A stretch of 64,000 nucleotides of DNA from CBDHFN01 sp965262605 (GTDB lineage Bacteria; Pseudomonadota; Alphaproteobacteria; JASGCL01), in assembly GCA_965262605.1 (NCBI GenBank), contig CBDHFN010000003.1, forward strand, positions 992,001 through 1,056,000, given 5' to 3'. A model generated the notes under the pieces. That model made no database searches and had not been told where the DNA came from. It saw nothing but the letters and a program-made list of their open reading frames with translations. The position numbers and the translations under genes were made by a program. Position 1 is the stretch's first letter; the number at the start of each line of letters is the position of its first letter. This document shows positions 8,847-17,766 of this stretch, in pieces.

Positions 8847-9632
8847 ATGGATTTAGGATTAAAAAATAAAAATGCGATAATTTGCGCATCGTCGCGCGGG
8901 CTTGGCTTTGGTTGCGCCGAAGCATTGGCGATGGAGGGTGTAAATCTTACAATAAATGGACGCGATGCGCAAAATTTGCAAATTGCTGCGGATAAATTGG
9001 CGAAATATGGCACAAAAATCACCATGGTGGTGGGTGATGTCGTTGATGAATCGGTGCGTGCGGAAATTTTGGCGAAAACCCCGATAGTTGATATTTTAGT
9101 TAATAATGCGGGTGGTCCGCCGCCCGGTGATGATTTTACGCAATGGCAAGAAGCCGATTGGTTAAACGCGATTCGCGCGAATATGCTTACCCCCATTGAA
9201 TTAATGAAAGCTGTTTTGCCATTCATGAAGCAACGCAAATTTGGGCGAATTATAAATATTACTTCGGGCGCGGTTAAAGCACCGATTCCTAATTTAGGGC
9301 TTTCCAATGGTGCAAGGTCTGGTTTAACGGGATTTGTGGCAGGCTTGGCAAGGCGGGCGGAATATGCCAGCAATAATATTACCATTAATAATTTATTGCC
9401 GGGTAAATTTAAAACTGACAGAATTCTTAAAACTTTGGAAACGCCTGCAAAAAACCAAGGTATAAGCCTTGATGAAATGGTAAAAATTCAAGAAAAATTA
9501 ATTCCCGCCCAAAGATTCGGTGATGCTGCGGAATTTGGCGCATTTTGTGCATTCCTTTGTTCAGCGCAAGCGTCTTATTTTACGGGGCAAAATTTGTTGC
9601 TGGACGGCGGTAATTATAACGGGGCTTTTTAA
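8847..9632 (+). CDS. SDR-family oxidoreductase lacking the YxxxK motif
   Basis: A 261-residue Rossmann-fold protein annotated in relatives as a 3-oxoacyl-ACP-reductase-like SDR. The NAD(P) loop is ASSRGLGFGCAEAL (residues 14-27), NNAG sits at about 90, and TSGAVKAPIP near 140 has the conserved catalytic-region Ser. Where a classical SDR has Y-x-x-x-K, this one reads LGLSNGARSGLTGF, that is S-x-x-x-R. Substrate and even dehydrogenase activity are therefore uncertain. A good RBS (CGAGGGGAAA) precedes the ATG. The C26 hydrolase gene follows 21 bases later. Confidence 0.8.
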   Translation: MDLGLKNKNAIICASSRGLGFGCAEALAMEGVNLTINGRDAQNLQIAADKLAKYGTKITMVVGDVVDESVRAEILAKTPIVDILVNNAGGPPPGDDFTQWQEADWLNAIRANMLTPIELMKAVLPFMKQRKFGRIINITSGAVKAPIPNLGLSNGARSGLTGFVAGLARRAEYASNNITINNLLPGKFKTDRILKTLETPAKNQGISLDEMVKIQEKLIPAQRFGDAAEFGAFCAFLCSAQASYFTGQNLLLDGGNYNGAF

Positions 9633-9653
9633 TAATAAAACCAAGGAAAAATA

Positions 9654-10412
9654 ATGAAGAAAAATTCAGTAAAACCTTTAATTGGCATTACTTCCAATGC
9701 GAAAATTGATGAAATGGGCTTGTTAAATTATTATGAACGCGCCCGATATATTGATGCGATTGCAAAAACATGCCAAGCAGTGCCGTTTATAATTCCCCCA
9801 ATCGGCGATGATTTAGATATAGCCAGCGTATTGGCGCATGTTGATGGCTTGTTATTCACGGGTTCGCCCACCAATGTGCATCCAAGCCAATATAATAGCC
9901 AAAAAATTAAAGAAGAAACGCTTGAAGATCAATTACGCGATTCAACAACTTTGCCTTTAATGCGCGCCGCAATCGCAAATGGCACGCCGACTTTTTGTAT
10001 TTGCCGTGGTTTTCAAGAATTAAATGTTGCCATGGGTGGCAGTTTGCACCAACATATTGAAGAATTGGACGGCAAAATGGATCACCGATATAATGAAACC
10101 ACAAAATTTGAACCTGTGCATAGTATTGAAATTGTTAAAGGTGGCTTGTTTGATAAAATTTACCAAGGTAAAACCGAATGGCAAGTAAATTCGGCGCACG
10201 GGCAGGGGATTGATAAATTAGCCCCTGCGCTTAAAGTTGAAGCTTTATCGCCTGATGGCGTTATTGAAGCCGTGTCAATGCCCAGTGCCAAGGGGTTTTT
10301 AATTGGCACTCAGTGGCACCCAGAGCACGCCACGGTGATTGATGTTTGGCATAATAATATTTTATTTCAAGAATTTATGCAAGCGGTTGAAATATTTCGC
10401 GCGCAAAAATGA
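9654..10412 (+). CDS. Gamma-glutamyl-gamma-aminobutyrate hydrolase family (C26) protein
   Basis: A 252-residue class I glutamine amidotransferase-like hydrolase of peptidase family C26 (PuuD-like). The nucleophile Cys sits in FCICRGFQELNVAMGG near residue 120, and QWHPEH near 220 provides the His-Glu pair. LLFTGSPTNVHPSQY near 65-80 is the usual oxyanion-side block. PuuD cleaves the gamma-glutamyl bond in putrescine breakdown; other members act on other gamma-glutamyl amides, so the substrate is open. It overlaps tgt by 4 bases (ATGA). Confidence 0.88.
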   Translation: MKKNSVKPLIGITSNAKIDEMGLLNYYERARYIDAIAKTCQAVPFIIPPIGDDLDIASVLAHVDGLLFTGSPTNVHPSQYNSQKIKEETLEDQLRDSTTLPLMRAAIANGTPTFCICRGFQELNVAMGGSLHQHIEELDGKMDHRYNETTKFEPVHSIEIVKGGLFDKIYQGKTEWQVNSAHGQGIDKLAPALKVEALSPDGVIEAVSMPSAKGFLIGTQWHPEHATVIDVWHNNILFQEFMQAVEIFRAQK

Positions 10413-11533
10413 TAAAATTTCAATTAATTAAAAACGCCAAAAATTCATTTCCAAAGGCAAGGCGGGGTAAAATAACCACGGCACATGGCACGATTGAAAC
10501 GCCTTGTTTTATGCCTGTTGGCACGATTGGCAATGTTAAAGCGATGATGCCCGAATCTGTGGCGCAAACGGGCGCGGAAATAATTTTGGGGAATACTTAC
10601 CATTTATCTTTGCGCCCCGGGGCGGATATAGTCGCGCAAATGGGGGGATTGCAAAAATATAATAATTGGCATAAACCGATTTTGACGGATTCTGGGGGGT
10701 TTCAAGTCATGTCGTTGGCAAGTTTGCGTAAAATTACCGAAGATGGCGTGGCGTTTCAATCGCATATTGACGGGTCAAAACATTATTTATCGCCCGAAAT
10801 ATCCACCGACATTCAACATAAATTAAACAGCAATATCACCATGGCATTTGATGAATGCACGGCTTATCCTGCGACTCATGAAGTTGCCAAAAAATCCATG
10901 GAATTATCTATGCGCTGGGCGTTGCGTTCTAAAAAAGCCTTTGTCGCACGCGATGGGTTTGGCATTTTTGGCATTAATCAAGGCTCGGTTTACGCCGACT
11001 TACGCGCAGAATCGGCAAAAATCCTTACTGATATTGGCTTTGATGGTTATGCTATTGGCGGTTTGGCGGTTGGCGAAGGGCAAAAATTAATGTTCGCCGC
11101 CCTTGATTTCGTGCCAGATTTTTTGCCCCAAGACAAGCCCCGATATTTAATGGGGGTTGGTAAGCCAGACGATATTTTAGGCGCGGTATGCCGTGGTGTT
11201 GATATGTTTGATTGTGTTTTACCGACAAGGTCGGGACGAAACGGGCAAGCTTTCACAAGATATGGCACATTAAATATGAAAAACGCGATTCATAAAACTG
11301 ATGACAAGCCCATTGATGCGAATTGCGCTTGCCCCGCGTGCAAGAATTATAGCCGTTCATACATTCATCATTTAATTCGCGCATCAGAAATTTTGGGGGC
11401 AATGTTGCTTACATGGCATAATTTGCATTATTATCAAGACTTAATGCGCGGAATTCGCGGGGCAATTGAAGCGGATAATATGCAAGAATTTGTGGCGCAA
11501 ACAACCGCCGATTGGGCAAAAAAACATGAATAA
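10409..11533 (+). CDS. tgt: Queuine tRNA-ribosyltransferase
   Basis: A 374-residue TIM-barrel enzyme that exchanges guanine at wobble position 34 of tRNAs (Asp, Asn, His, Tyr) for preQ1. LTDSGGFQVMSL near residue 93 holds the general-acid/base Asp, MFDCVLPTRSGRNG near 265 the nucleophile Asp, and CACPAC near 306 with a downstream His the zinc site. Length is normal for bacterial Tgt. The start overlaps the C26 hydrolase stop by 4 bases. No queA is nearby. Confidence 0.95.
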   Translation: MIKFQLIKNAKNSFPKARRGKITTAHGTIETPCFMPVGTIGNVKAMMPESVAQTGAEIILGNTYHLSLRPGADIVAQMGGLQKYNNWHKPILTDSGGFQVMSLASLRKITEDGVAFQSHIDGSKHYLSPEISTDIQHKLNSNITMAFDECTAYPATHEVAKKSMELSMRWALRSKKAFVARDGFGIFGINQGSVYADLRAESAKILTDIGFDGYAIGGLAVGEGQKLMFAALDFVPDFLPQDKPRYLMGVGKPDDILGAVCRGVDMFDCVLPTRSGRNGQAFTRYGTLNMKNAIHKTDDKPIDANCACPACKNYSRSYIHHLIRASEILGAMLLTWHNLHYYQDLMRGIRGAIEADNMQEFVAQTTADWAKKHE

Positions 11534-12617
11534 TATGAAAAAATGCGCGATTTTAAGCACTTCAAGGGCAGATTTTAATTATCTTTACCCCCCTTATCAA
11601 GCTTTATTATCCGCGGGTTTTGAATGCGAATTTTGGGCGACTGGTCAGCATTTTTCGCAAAAACACGGCAATATTATTCAAGAATACCGCAAAATAATCC
11701 CCAATATTTTTGAAATACCATTCGCGATTCAAGATTCCATGGCTTTGGGTATAAGTCTTGCCACTAAGGCAATGCACGATTTTTTATCAACTCATCAGCA
11801 CCCTGATTTTGTCATAGTCTTAGGTGATAGATATGAAGTTTTGGGAGCTTGTTTGGCAATTAATGATGCACAAATTCCGATTGTGCATTTGGCGGGGGGC
11901 GATATTTCCTTGGGCGCAAAGGATGATATTTACCGCTTTTGTATCAGCAAATTGGCGCAATTTCATTGCCCAACCAATAAATATTCGGCACGAAATTTAC
12001 GAAAAATTGGCATAAATTCCAAAAATATTTGCAATATCGGTAGCACTTCATTTGATTATATCGCAACAATTCCCAAAATATCCCGCGATGAATTTTATGA
12101 AAATCTGGGTATTCAAGATAATCGTGATTTTATATTAATCACCCTGCATAGCGAAACCATCAACCCCAATTCAAGCGCGGAGCAAGCGCATATTTTGCGT
12201 GAAACCTTAGAATCTTATCCGCAATATTTAAAAATCTGCACGGGGGCGAATATGGATACGGGCGGGCAAGCCATTACAAAAATCATGAATAAACAAAATA
12301 AAAATTGGCTTTTTCGGGAAAATTTGGGGGCATCAGCCTATATTCAAGCCATGTTTAATGCAAAAATTTGTATGGGTAATTCATCTTCGGGCATTTACGA
12401 AGCCGCCTTTTGCCATACGCCCGCGATTAATATTGGGATTCGGCAATTAGGTAGGCTTGCGCCGCCTTCAGTTTTGCATTGCGATTTTAATATGCCATCA
12501 ATTAAAAATGCCATTACGCAAGCAGAAAATTTAGACAAAGAATTATTCTTGCAAAACCCATATGGCAAAGGCAATGCGGTAAAAAAATTGATTAAATTTA
12601 TAATTAAAAATGCCTGA
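11526..12617 (+). CDS. neuC: UDP-N-acetylglucosamine 2-epimerase (hydrolysing), NeuC/LegG type
   Basis: A 363-residue member of the NeuC/LegG family, which hydrolyses an NDP-activated N-acetylated sugar with C2 epimerisation on the way to nonulosonic acids. The N-terminal TSRADFNYLYP block, VIVLGDRYEVLGA near 95-107, HLAGGDISLGAKDD near 120 and GNSSSGIYEAA near 285 are the family landmarks. I chose the ATG at 11526, which overlaps tgt by 8 bases; 11535 is possible. LegB- and LegC-type genes of the same pathway are at 58.4-60.6 kb. Its 3' end overlaps the convergent ABC ATPase gene by 14 bases. Confidence 0.85.
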   Translation: MNNMKKCAILSTSRADFNYLYPPYQALLSAGFECEFWATGQHFSQKHGNIIQEYRKIIPNIFEIPFAIQDSMALGISLATKAMHDFLSTHQHPDFVIVLGDRYEVLGACLAINDAQIPIVHLAGGDISLGAKDDIYRFCISKLAQFHCPTNKYSARNLRKIGINSKNICNIGSTSFDYIATIPKISRDEFYENLGIQDNRDFILITLHSETINPNSSAEQAHILRETLESYPQYLKICTGANMDTGGQAITKIMNKQNKNWLFRENLGASAYIQAMFNAKICMGNSSSGIYEAAFCHTPAINIGIRQLGRLAPPSVLHCDFNMPSIKNAITQAENLDKELFLQNPYGKGNAVKKLIKFIIKNA

Positions 12618-13359
12618 TATTATCCGTTATTTCTGCTTTGATTTTCGTAAATTCAGCGCTTGTCTTTAATTGATAATCGCGCGGATAAGCAAAATCAATG
12701 GCGCGGTCTTGAAATATTGTGCCCGGATGCGGTGCCAGCATGATTGAACGATTACCCATAAAAATGGCTTCTTCAATATCATGAGTCACAAATAAAATGG
12801 TTTTTTGATTATCTTGCCAAATTTTTAACAATAATTCTTGCATTAAACCGCGTGTAAAATGGTCAAGCGCGCCGAATGGTTCGTCCATAAGCAAAATTTT
12901 GGGGTCGTTTGCCATTGCCCGCGCCAAAGCAACCCTTTGCTGCATACCGCCAGATAATTGTTTTGGGTAATGGTCTTGAAATTTCATTAACCCTATTTTT
13001 TCTAAATAAAAATTGGCAATTTCATCTTGTTGTCGCTTTGGCATTTTTTTTTGCTTTAAGCCAAACAAGATATTATCGCGCACATTTAACCATGGAAATA
13101 AAGTATAAGATTGAAAAACCATGCCCCGTTCGGCTGATGGCTCACCCAAAGCTTTGCCTTCAAGGGTAATTTCGCCGATTGTAATTGTCTCTAAACCCGC
13201 GATTATTCTTAATAAAGTTGATTTTCCACATCCAGAAGGTCCCAAGAATGTTATAAATTCACCTTCGTTAATTTGTAAGCTAATATTTTTTAAGGCAGTT
13301 GTTGGCGTTTTGCCTTCAAATATCTTGGTGATATTGTGTATTTCTAAAAATTTTTTCAT
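12604..13359 (-). CDS. NitT/TauT-family ABC transporter ATP-binding protein
   Basis: A 251-residue importer ATPase of the SsuB/TauB/NrtD type. Walker A is GPSGCGKST, the Q-loop MVFQSYTLFPW, the signature LSGGMQQRVALARA and Walker B ILLMDEPFGALD; the FVTHDIEEAIFMGNR switch region is typical. The ATG at 13359 overlaps the permease stop as ATGA, which favours it over an in-frame ATG 12 bases upstream. With the permease and binding protein it forms a three-gene importer. Sulfonate, taurine, nitrate and pyrimidine substrates are all known in this family and cannot be told apart here. Confidence 0.88.
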   Translation of the reverse strand: MKKFLEIHNITKIFEGKTPTTALKNISLQINEGEFITFLGPSGCGKSTLLRIIAGLETITIGEITLEGKALGEPSAERGMVFQSYTLFPWLNVRDNILFGLKQKKMPKRQQDEIANFYLEKIGLMKFQDHYPKQLSGGMQQRVALARAMANDPKILLMDEPFGALDHFTRGLMQELLLKIWQDNQKTILFVTHDIEEAIFMGNRSIMLAPHPGTIFQDRAIDFAYPRDYQLKTSAEFTKIKAEITDNIRHF

Positions 13360-14129
13360 ATTACCGCCCATTTAAACAATTTTTTATTTAATTGCTTAAA
13401 GCTCCAATCTGATAATAACCCAATCACGCCAATGACAATAATTCCAAATATTATATTGTCCGTGGCAAGCAAGCTTTGCGAATCGGTAATCATATGCCCA
13501 ATTCCGCGGCTTGCGCCGATTAATTCCGCCACAATAACATAGGTCCACGCCCAGCCAAGCACTAACCTTAATGACTCGCTTATCGCGGGCATTGCCATCG
13601 GCACTAAAACTTGAAACATTAAATTATGGGGCTTTACGCCCAGTGTATAAGCCGCTTCCACTAAGTCTTTGCGGGTTGCACCGATGATTGATGAAATCAT
13701 AATGACTAATTGAAAAAAACTGGCAATGAAAATTAGTGATAATTTTTCACCTTCACCAATCCCCACCCATAAAATAAGCAAAGGAATAAATGCTGAAGCT
13801 GGTAAATATCGGGCAAATGAAATAAATGGTTCAAAAAATGCTTCAATTGGCTTATACGCGCCCATGAATATTCCCAAAGGAATCGCAAAAACCGCCGATA
13901 AAATAAACCCACCCATTACCCGCCAAATTGTGATTAAAATATCGTATGAAAAATCAAATTTTGTTAATAAATCATAACCAGCAACCAGCATTTGTATCGG
14001 GCTTGCAAGAAAAGTTGGGCTTACAATTCCGCCAAAAGTTAATATTGACCAAAAAATTGTAAATAATACAAAGAAGCTAACACCCAAAAATATTTTTTTT
14101 CGTTGTGAAATTTCAATTAATGGGCGCAT
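13356..14129 (-). CDS. NitT/TauT-family ABC transporter permease
   Basis: A 257-residue inner-membrane permease with about six hydrophobic helices and the BPD-transport EAA loop around residues 160-180 (EAAYTLGVKPHNLMFQVLVP). It resembles SsuC/TauC. It lies 31 bases downstream of the binding-protein gene and its stop overlaps the ATPase start. Confidence 0.88.
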   Translation of the reverse strand: MRPLIEISQRKKIFLGVSFFVLFTIFWSILTFGGIVSPTFLASPIQMLVAGYDLLTKFDFSYDILITIWRVMGGFILSAVFAIPLGIFMGAYKPIEAFFEPFISFARYLPASAFIPLLILWVGIGEGEKLSLIFIASFFQLVIMISSIIGATRKDLVEAAYTLGVKPHNLMFQVLVPMAMPAISESLRLVLGWAWTYVIVAELIGASRGIGHMITDSQSLLATDNIIFGIIVIGVIGLLSDWSFKQLNKKLFKWAVI

Positions 14130-14160
14130 AGCATTCCGTTTTTTATTATATATAATTTAG

Positions 14161-15105
14161 TTATTTTATGAATCTGGTATCAACTAATTTTGTCATGTCT
14201 GGAATGGCTTTGATAATGCCAATTTCCAATAATAAACTTGCGGCATCTTTGTTAAAACCATCAAATTCTTGGGCAAAAAATTTCTGATTCGCCGCTTTAT
14301 CTTGCCATTTAAGATATTTTTGTGATGATTCAAATTGTTCGCCCGTTTGTTTCACATCCGCGCCCATTAATTCAAAAGATTTTTTCGGGTCAGATTTAAT
14401 CATTTCCAAGGCTTGAAAATAACTATCCGTCAAGGCTTGCGCAACTTTAGGCTTGTCAGTTATAAATTTTGTCGCGCATCCAAAACTATCCATCACCATC
14501 GGATAATCAAGCGTAGTGGCAATAATTTTTCCTGATTCTGGTTTTGCGCGCACGGCTGATAAATATGGTTCATATGTCATCGCGGCATCTAAACCCGCCG
14601 TATTGGCAATCATGGCATTTGCCGCCGCTTGCGGTTCAAGATTTGTGGTTTGCACATCTTTAACCGATAAGCCATTTTTCTTTAAAAACCACGCAAGCGT
14701 GAAATAAGGCGCGGTGCCCGGTGCCGAAACTGCTACATTTTTGCCTTTTAAATCCGCGATAGTCTTGACATTATCTTTAACGACCATGCCATCAGCACCA
14801 TTGGACCTGTCCATTTGGAATATTTGCGTGGTTGCCACGCCATTTGCATTCCACGCAATCCAAGTCTCAATGGTGGTTGCGGCGCAATGCACATCGCCAG
14901 ACGCAATGGCTAAATGCCTATCTTTTTGTGGGATTTTCACGACATTAACATCAAGCCCATTTTTTTCAAAAATTCCCGCAGATTTTGCCAAAGTTATTGG
15001 CGCAAAACCAGTCCAACCTGAAATGGCGATATTGACTTTTTCCTGTGCTTGCAAAGCCATTGTTGTTAAAAATAAACTTGTAATTGCAACTGATAATTTT
15101 TTCAT
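14161..15105 (-). CDS. NitT/TauT-family ABC transporter substrate-binding protein
   Basis: A 314-residue periplasmic binding protein of the SsuA/TauA/NMT1 type. The ATG at 15105 is chosen because it gives a clean Sec signal peptide (MKKLSVAITSLFLTTMALQA) after a GGGGAGATAA ribosome-binding site; an ATG 24 codons upstream would spoil it. The mature protein begins with WTGFAPITLAKSAGIFEKNG, the typical first-lobe block, and GKNVAVSAPGTAPYFTLAWFL lies in the middle. It heads the binding protein/permease/ATPase operon. Ligand unknown. Confidence 0.88.
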   Translation of the reverse strand: MKKLSVAITSLFLTTMALQAQEKVNIAISGWTGFAPITLAKSAGIFEKNGLDVNVVKIPQKDRHLAIASGDVHCAATTIETWIAWNANGVATTQIFQMDRSNGADGMVVKDNVKTIADLKGKNVAVSAPGTAPYFTLAWFLKKNGLSVKDVQTTNLEPQAAANAMIANTAGLDAAMTYEPYLSAVRAKPESGKIIATTLDYPMVMDSFGCATKFITDKPKVAQALTDSYFQALEMIKSDPKKSFELMGADVKQTGEQFESSQKYLKWQDKAANQKFFAQEFDGFNKDAASLLLEIGIIKAIPDMTKLVDTRFIK

Positions 15106-15191
15106 ATTTATCTCCCCTAATGATTGTCTGATAATTTTTATTAAACACAAATTACCATATATTAAATATAAAGTCAAATAGTTTTTAAAAT

Positions 15192-15890
15192 TTAAACGCT
15201 GCGCATTAATCCGCCATCAACGCGGATATTTTGCCCTGTGATATAAGCGGCGCCATCAGAGGCTAAAAACGCAATAGTTGCGGCGATTTCATCGCTTGTG
15301 CCATATCGCTTCATGGGCACAGAAACTCTTCGTTCGTCCAACTGGGGCAAAGAATCAATCCAACCCGGCAAGACATTATTCATGCGCACATTATCGGGGG
15401 CAAATGTATCGGCGAAAATTTTCGTATATGCCCCAAGTCCCGCACGAAACACCGCCGAAGTCGGAAACATCGCGCTCGGCTCGTTTGCCCATGCCGTAGA
15501 AATATTGATGATTGCGCCATTTTTTTGCGATTGCATAATGGGGGCGATTATCCGCACGGCGCGAATAATATTCATCAAGTAAATATTCATACCCGCCAGC
15601 CATTGTTCATCAGTAATTTCAATAATTTGGGCGCGTGGACCATGCCCCGCACTATTGACTAAAACATCAATTCTGCCCCATTTTTTTACGGTTAAATCGG
15701 TAATTTTTTGCAAATCCGCCACAGATTGATTGGAACCCGTCAAGCCAATTCCACCCAATTCATGCGCCAAAGCCTCGCCCTTGCCTGATGATGATAAAAT
15801 CGCGACATTAAAGCCTTCTTGCGCAAGTTTCCGTGCCGTAGCCGCGCCCATGCCACTGCCACCCGCCGTTATTATCGCGACTTTATTCAT
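15192..15890 (-). CDS. SDR-family oxidoreductase with a non-canonical active site
   Basis: A 232-residue Rossmann-fold SDR. The cofactor loop ITAGGSGMGAATA (residues 7-19), VNSAGHGP near 82, INISTAW near 130 and a C-terminal YITGQNIRVDGG are typical. At the active site, where YxxxK is expected, it reads FPTSAVFRAGL, S-x-x-x-R in place of Y-x-x-x-K, the same substitution as the SDR at 8847. It lies 86 bases upstream of the NitT/TauT importer on the same strand and may share its transcript. Confidence 0.78.
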   Translation of the reverse strand: MNKVAIITAGGSGMGAATARKLAQEGFNVAILSSSGKGEALAHELGGIGLTGSNQSVADLQKITDLTVKKWGRIDVLVNSAGHGPRAQIIEITDEQWLAGMNIYLMNIIRAVRIIAPIMQSQKNGAIINISTAWANEPSAMFPTSAVFRAGLGAYTKIFADTFAPDNVRMNNVLPGWIDSLPQLDERRVSVPMKRYGTSDEIAATIAFLASDGAAYITGQNIRVDGGLMRSV

Positions 15891-15911
15891 TAATTACCCT
15901 TTGCTTTAAAA

Positions 15912-16400
15912 TTAAAATACGCGATTGCCGGTTTTGCCCAAACCAATTTTTTTGGCAAACGCCGAACGGCGTGCCGCATAATTTGGCGCGACCATCGGAT
16001 AATCCGAAGGCAATCCCCATTTTGCACGATATTCTTCGGGCGACATTCTGAAATTCGTGCGTAAATGGCGTTTTAACATTTTAAGTTTTTTACCATCTTC
16101 TAAACAAATAATATAATCTGGTTGAATTGTTTTCTTAATCGGAATTTGCCCAGATTGCGTGTTGGCATTGGGTTCAATTTGGCTTAATTCTTCTAAACAT
16201 TTATAAACCGAATCAATTAATTCAGGCACTTTCATTGTTTCCACCGAATTATTGCTTAAATAAGCTGTGATGACTTTGGTTGTCATATCAAGCAAATTAG
16301 CCTTATCCATTGCTTCATTGGCATTGGGCATCGCCAAACCAATCCGTTCAATCGTATCAGCCATATTGCCGACTTTGTTTTTTATATCTTTACTAGACAT
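15912..16400 (-). CDS. MucR/Ros-family transcriptional regulator
   Basis: A 162-residue MucR-type regulator, a family in alphaproteobacteria that binds AT-rich DNA and controls exopolysaccharide, motility and cell-cycle genes. The C-terminal zinc-finger-like domain is CLEDGKKLKMLKRHLRTN, then MSPEEYRAKWGLPSDYPMV and an IGLG tail. The second zinc Cys is Asp here (C-x2-D), a variant known in other MucR proteins. The N-terminal 90 residues are a helical oligomerisation region. An AAGGAGCAAT ribosome-binding site supports the start. Confidence 0.9.
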   Translation of the reverse strand: MSSKDIKNKVGNMADTIERIGLAMPNANEAMDKANLLDMTTKVITAYLSNNSVETMKVPELIDSVYKCLEELSQIEPNANTQSGQIPIKKTIQPDYIICLEDGKKLKMLKRHLRTNFRMSPEEYRAKWGLPSDYPMVAPNYAARRSAFAKKIGLGKTGNRVF

Positions 16401-16598
16401 ATATTGCTCCTTATGATGAATGGGTTGAATCCCATATTATTTTTAATTGTTTTATATTTACCATATAATAAATCTAATTGCAACAATAAATATTACAAAA
16501 TATAAATTTTTTTTATTGTGAAATTCCAAGGACTAAAAATTTATTATTAAAGCATAACCCCCCATCACAAGCAAATTATACTTGAAGTAATAAGAAAC

Positions 16599-16739
16599 TT
16601 AGCGGATAAATTTTGTAATATCTAAATTAACAGATTGCTCTATAATATTGGGTTTATCGCCAATTAAGGCTAAAAATACCACCAAAGCTCCCAAAGCCAA
16701 AATGCTTGCGCTTAATAATATTATGATGAATTTTTTCAT
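16599..16739 (-). CDS. 46-residue single-pass membrane protein downstream of hldD
   Basis: A short frame starting MKKFIIILLSASILALG, with one transmembrane helix (residues 4-26) and a short hydrophilic tail ending TKFIR. A GGAGAAAATA ribosome-binding site precedes the ATG by four bases. It lies 33 bases downstream of hldD on the same strand, in an operon-like position. Small membrane proteins of this shape sit next to hldD in other alphaproteobacteria as far as I recall; the function is unknown. The remaining gap up to mucR (16401-16598) shows no gene. Confidence 0.6.
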   Translation of the reverse strand: MKKFIIILLSASILALGALVVFLALIGDKPNIIEQSVNLDITKFIR

Positions 16740-16772
16740 TATTTTCTCCTATTCTTAAATAACATGCAATAA

Positions 16773-17765
16773 TTATTCCATATTTATTAAATTTTCATCA
16801 AGCCAAGCGCAATATTTTTGCACCCCTTGACGAACCGATAAAAATTCTTTGGTATAACCTTGCAAGCGCAAGTTGCTAATATCCGCTTTGGTGAATGCTT
16901 GGTATTTTGCCAATAAGCCATCGTAAAAATCAATATATTCTATATATCCTTGATTAATGGCTTGACTTAAATCATAATTTGTTTGGCAACCATGATTAAT
17001 AACCGCCAAGGCAACTTGATTAAACGATTCCGCGCGTCCCGTGCCACAATTAAATATGCCCCAATTTTTACCCTTAACCCCGTTATTCAAGAAAAAGTCA
17101 TTAACAGCAACCACATCGTCAATATGAATAAAATCGCGTAATTGCCCGCCATCTTCAAAGCCGTGAGAGCCCTTAAAAAGTTTGACTTTGCGGACAGAGT
17201 TCCATTGATTATAATGATGAAAAGCCACCGAAGCCATGCGGTTTTTATGATTTTCACCCGGTCCATAAACATTAAAATAGCGCAACCCCACCAACAAGCT
17301 TTGCGTTTCATTATCGCCAAGACTTCGCACCCAATTATCAAAATCGCATTTTGATTGCCCGTAAATATTAAGCGGGGATTCAGCGTTTGGAGTTTCGGTA
17401 AATATCGTTTTATCGCCATATACCGCGGCACTTGACGCATAAATCATTGGAATTTTATGGCGAAGCGCATATTTTGCCAAAATTTGCGAATAAGAAAAAT
17501 TATTAAACCGCATTTTATCCGCATCAGTTGCCATCGTGTCGCTATTCGCGCCTTGATGAAAAATTGCATCAATTTTGCCAAAATCATAATTATCTTGAAT
17601 TTTTTGAATAAATTCGTCTTTATTCAAGTAATCTTGATATTTAATATGGCGTATTTGCGGGGATTTTTTCAAATCATCAATTATTACCACGCCGTTATTT
17701 TCATAAAATTTCGCAATATTACTGCCAATAAAGCCCGCGCCACCGGTGATTAAAATTTTTGCCAT
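16773..17765 (-). CDS. hldD: ADP-L-glycero-D-manno-heptose-6-epimerase
   Basis: A 330-residue extended SDR that epimerises ADP-D-glycero-D-manno-heptose to the L-glycero form for the LPS inner core. The NADP loop GGAGFIGSN starts at residue 7, IFHQGANSDT near 67 is an HldD hallmark, YGQSK near 135 is the catalytic Y-x-x-x-K, and LRYFNVYGPGENHKNRMAS near 160 follows. It lies one base after hldE on the same strand. Confidence 0.95.
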   Translation of the reverse strand: MAKILITGGAGFIGSNIAKFYENNGVVIIDDLKKSPQIRHIKYQDYLNKDEFIQKIQDNYDFGKIDAIFHQGANSDTMATDADKMRFNNFSYSQILAKYALRHKIPMIYASSAAVYGDKTIFTETPNAESPLNIYGQSKCDFDNWVRSLGDNETQSLLVGLRYFNVYGPGENHKNRMASVAFHHYNQWNSVRKVKLFKGSHGFEDGGQLRDFIHIDDVVAVNDFFLNNGVKGKNWGIFNCGTGRAESFNQVALAVINHGCQTNYDLSQAINQGYIEYIDFYDGLLAKYQAFTKADISNLRLQGYTKEFLSVRQGVQKYCAWLDENLINME

Positions 17766-17766
17766 T

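Noticed and set aside
8789..9385. 198-residue minus-strand frame over the SDR gene
   Set aside because: Antisense shadow of a clear SDR; composition is biased and no domain is seen.
14714..15181. 155-residue plus-strand frame opposite the substrate-binding protein
   Set aside because: Antisense to the signal peptide and first lobe of a well-supported gene.
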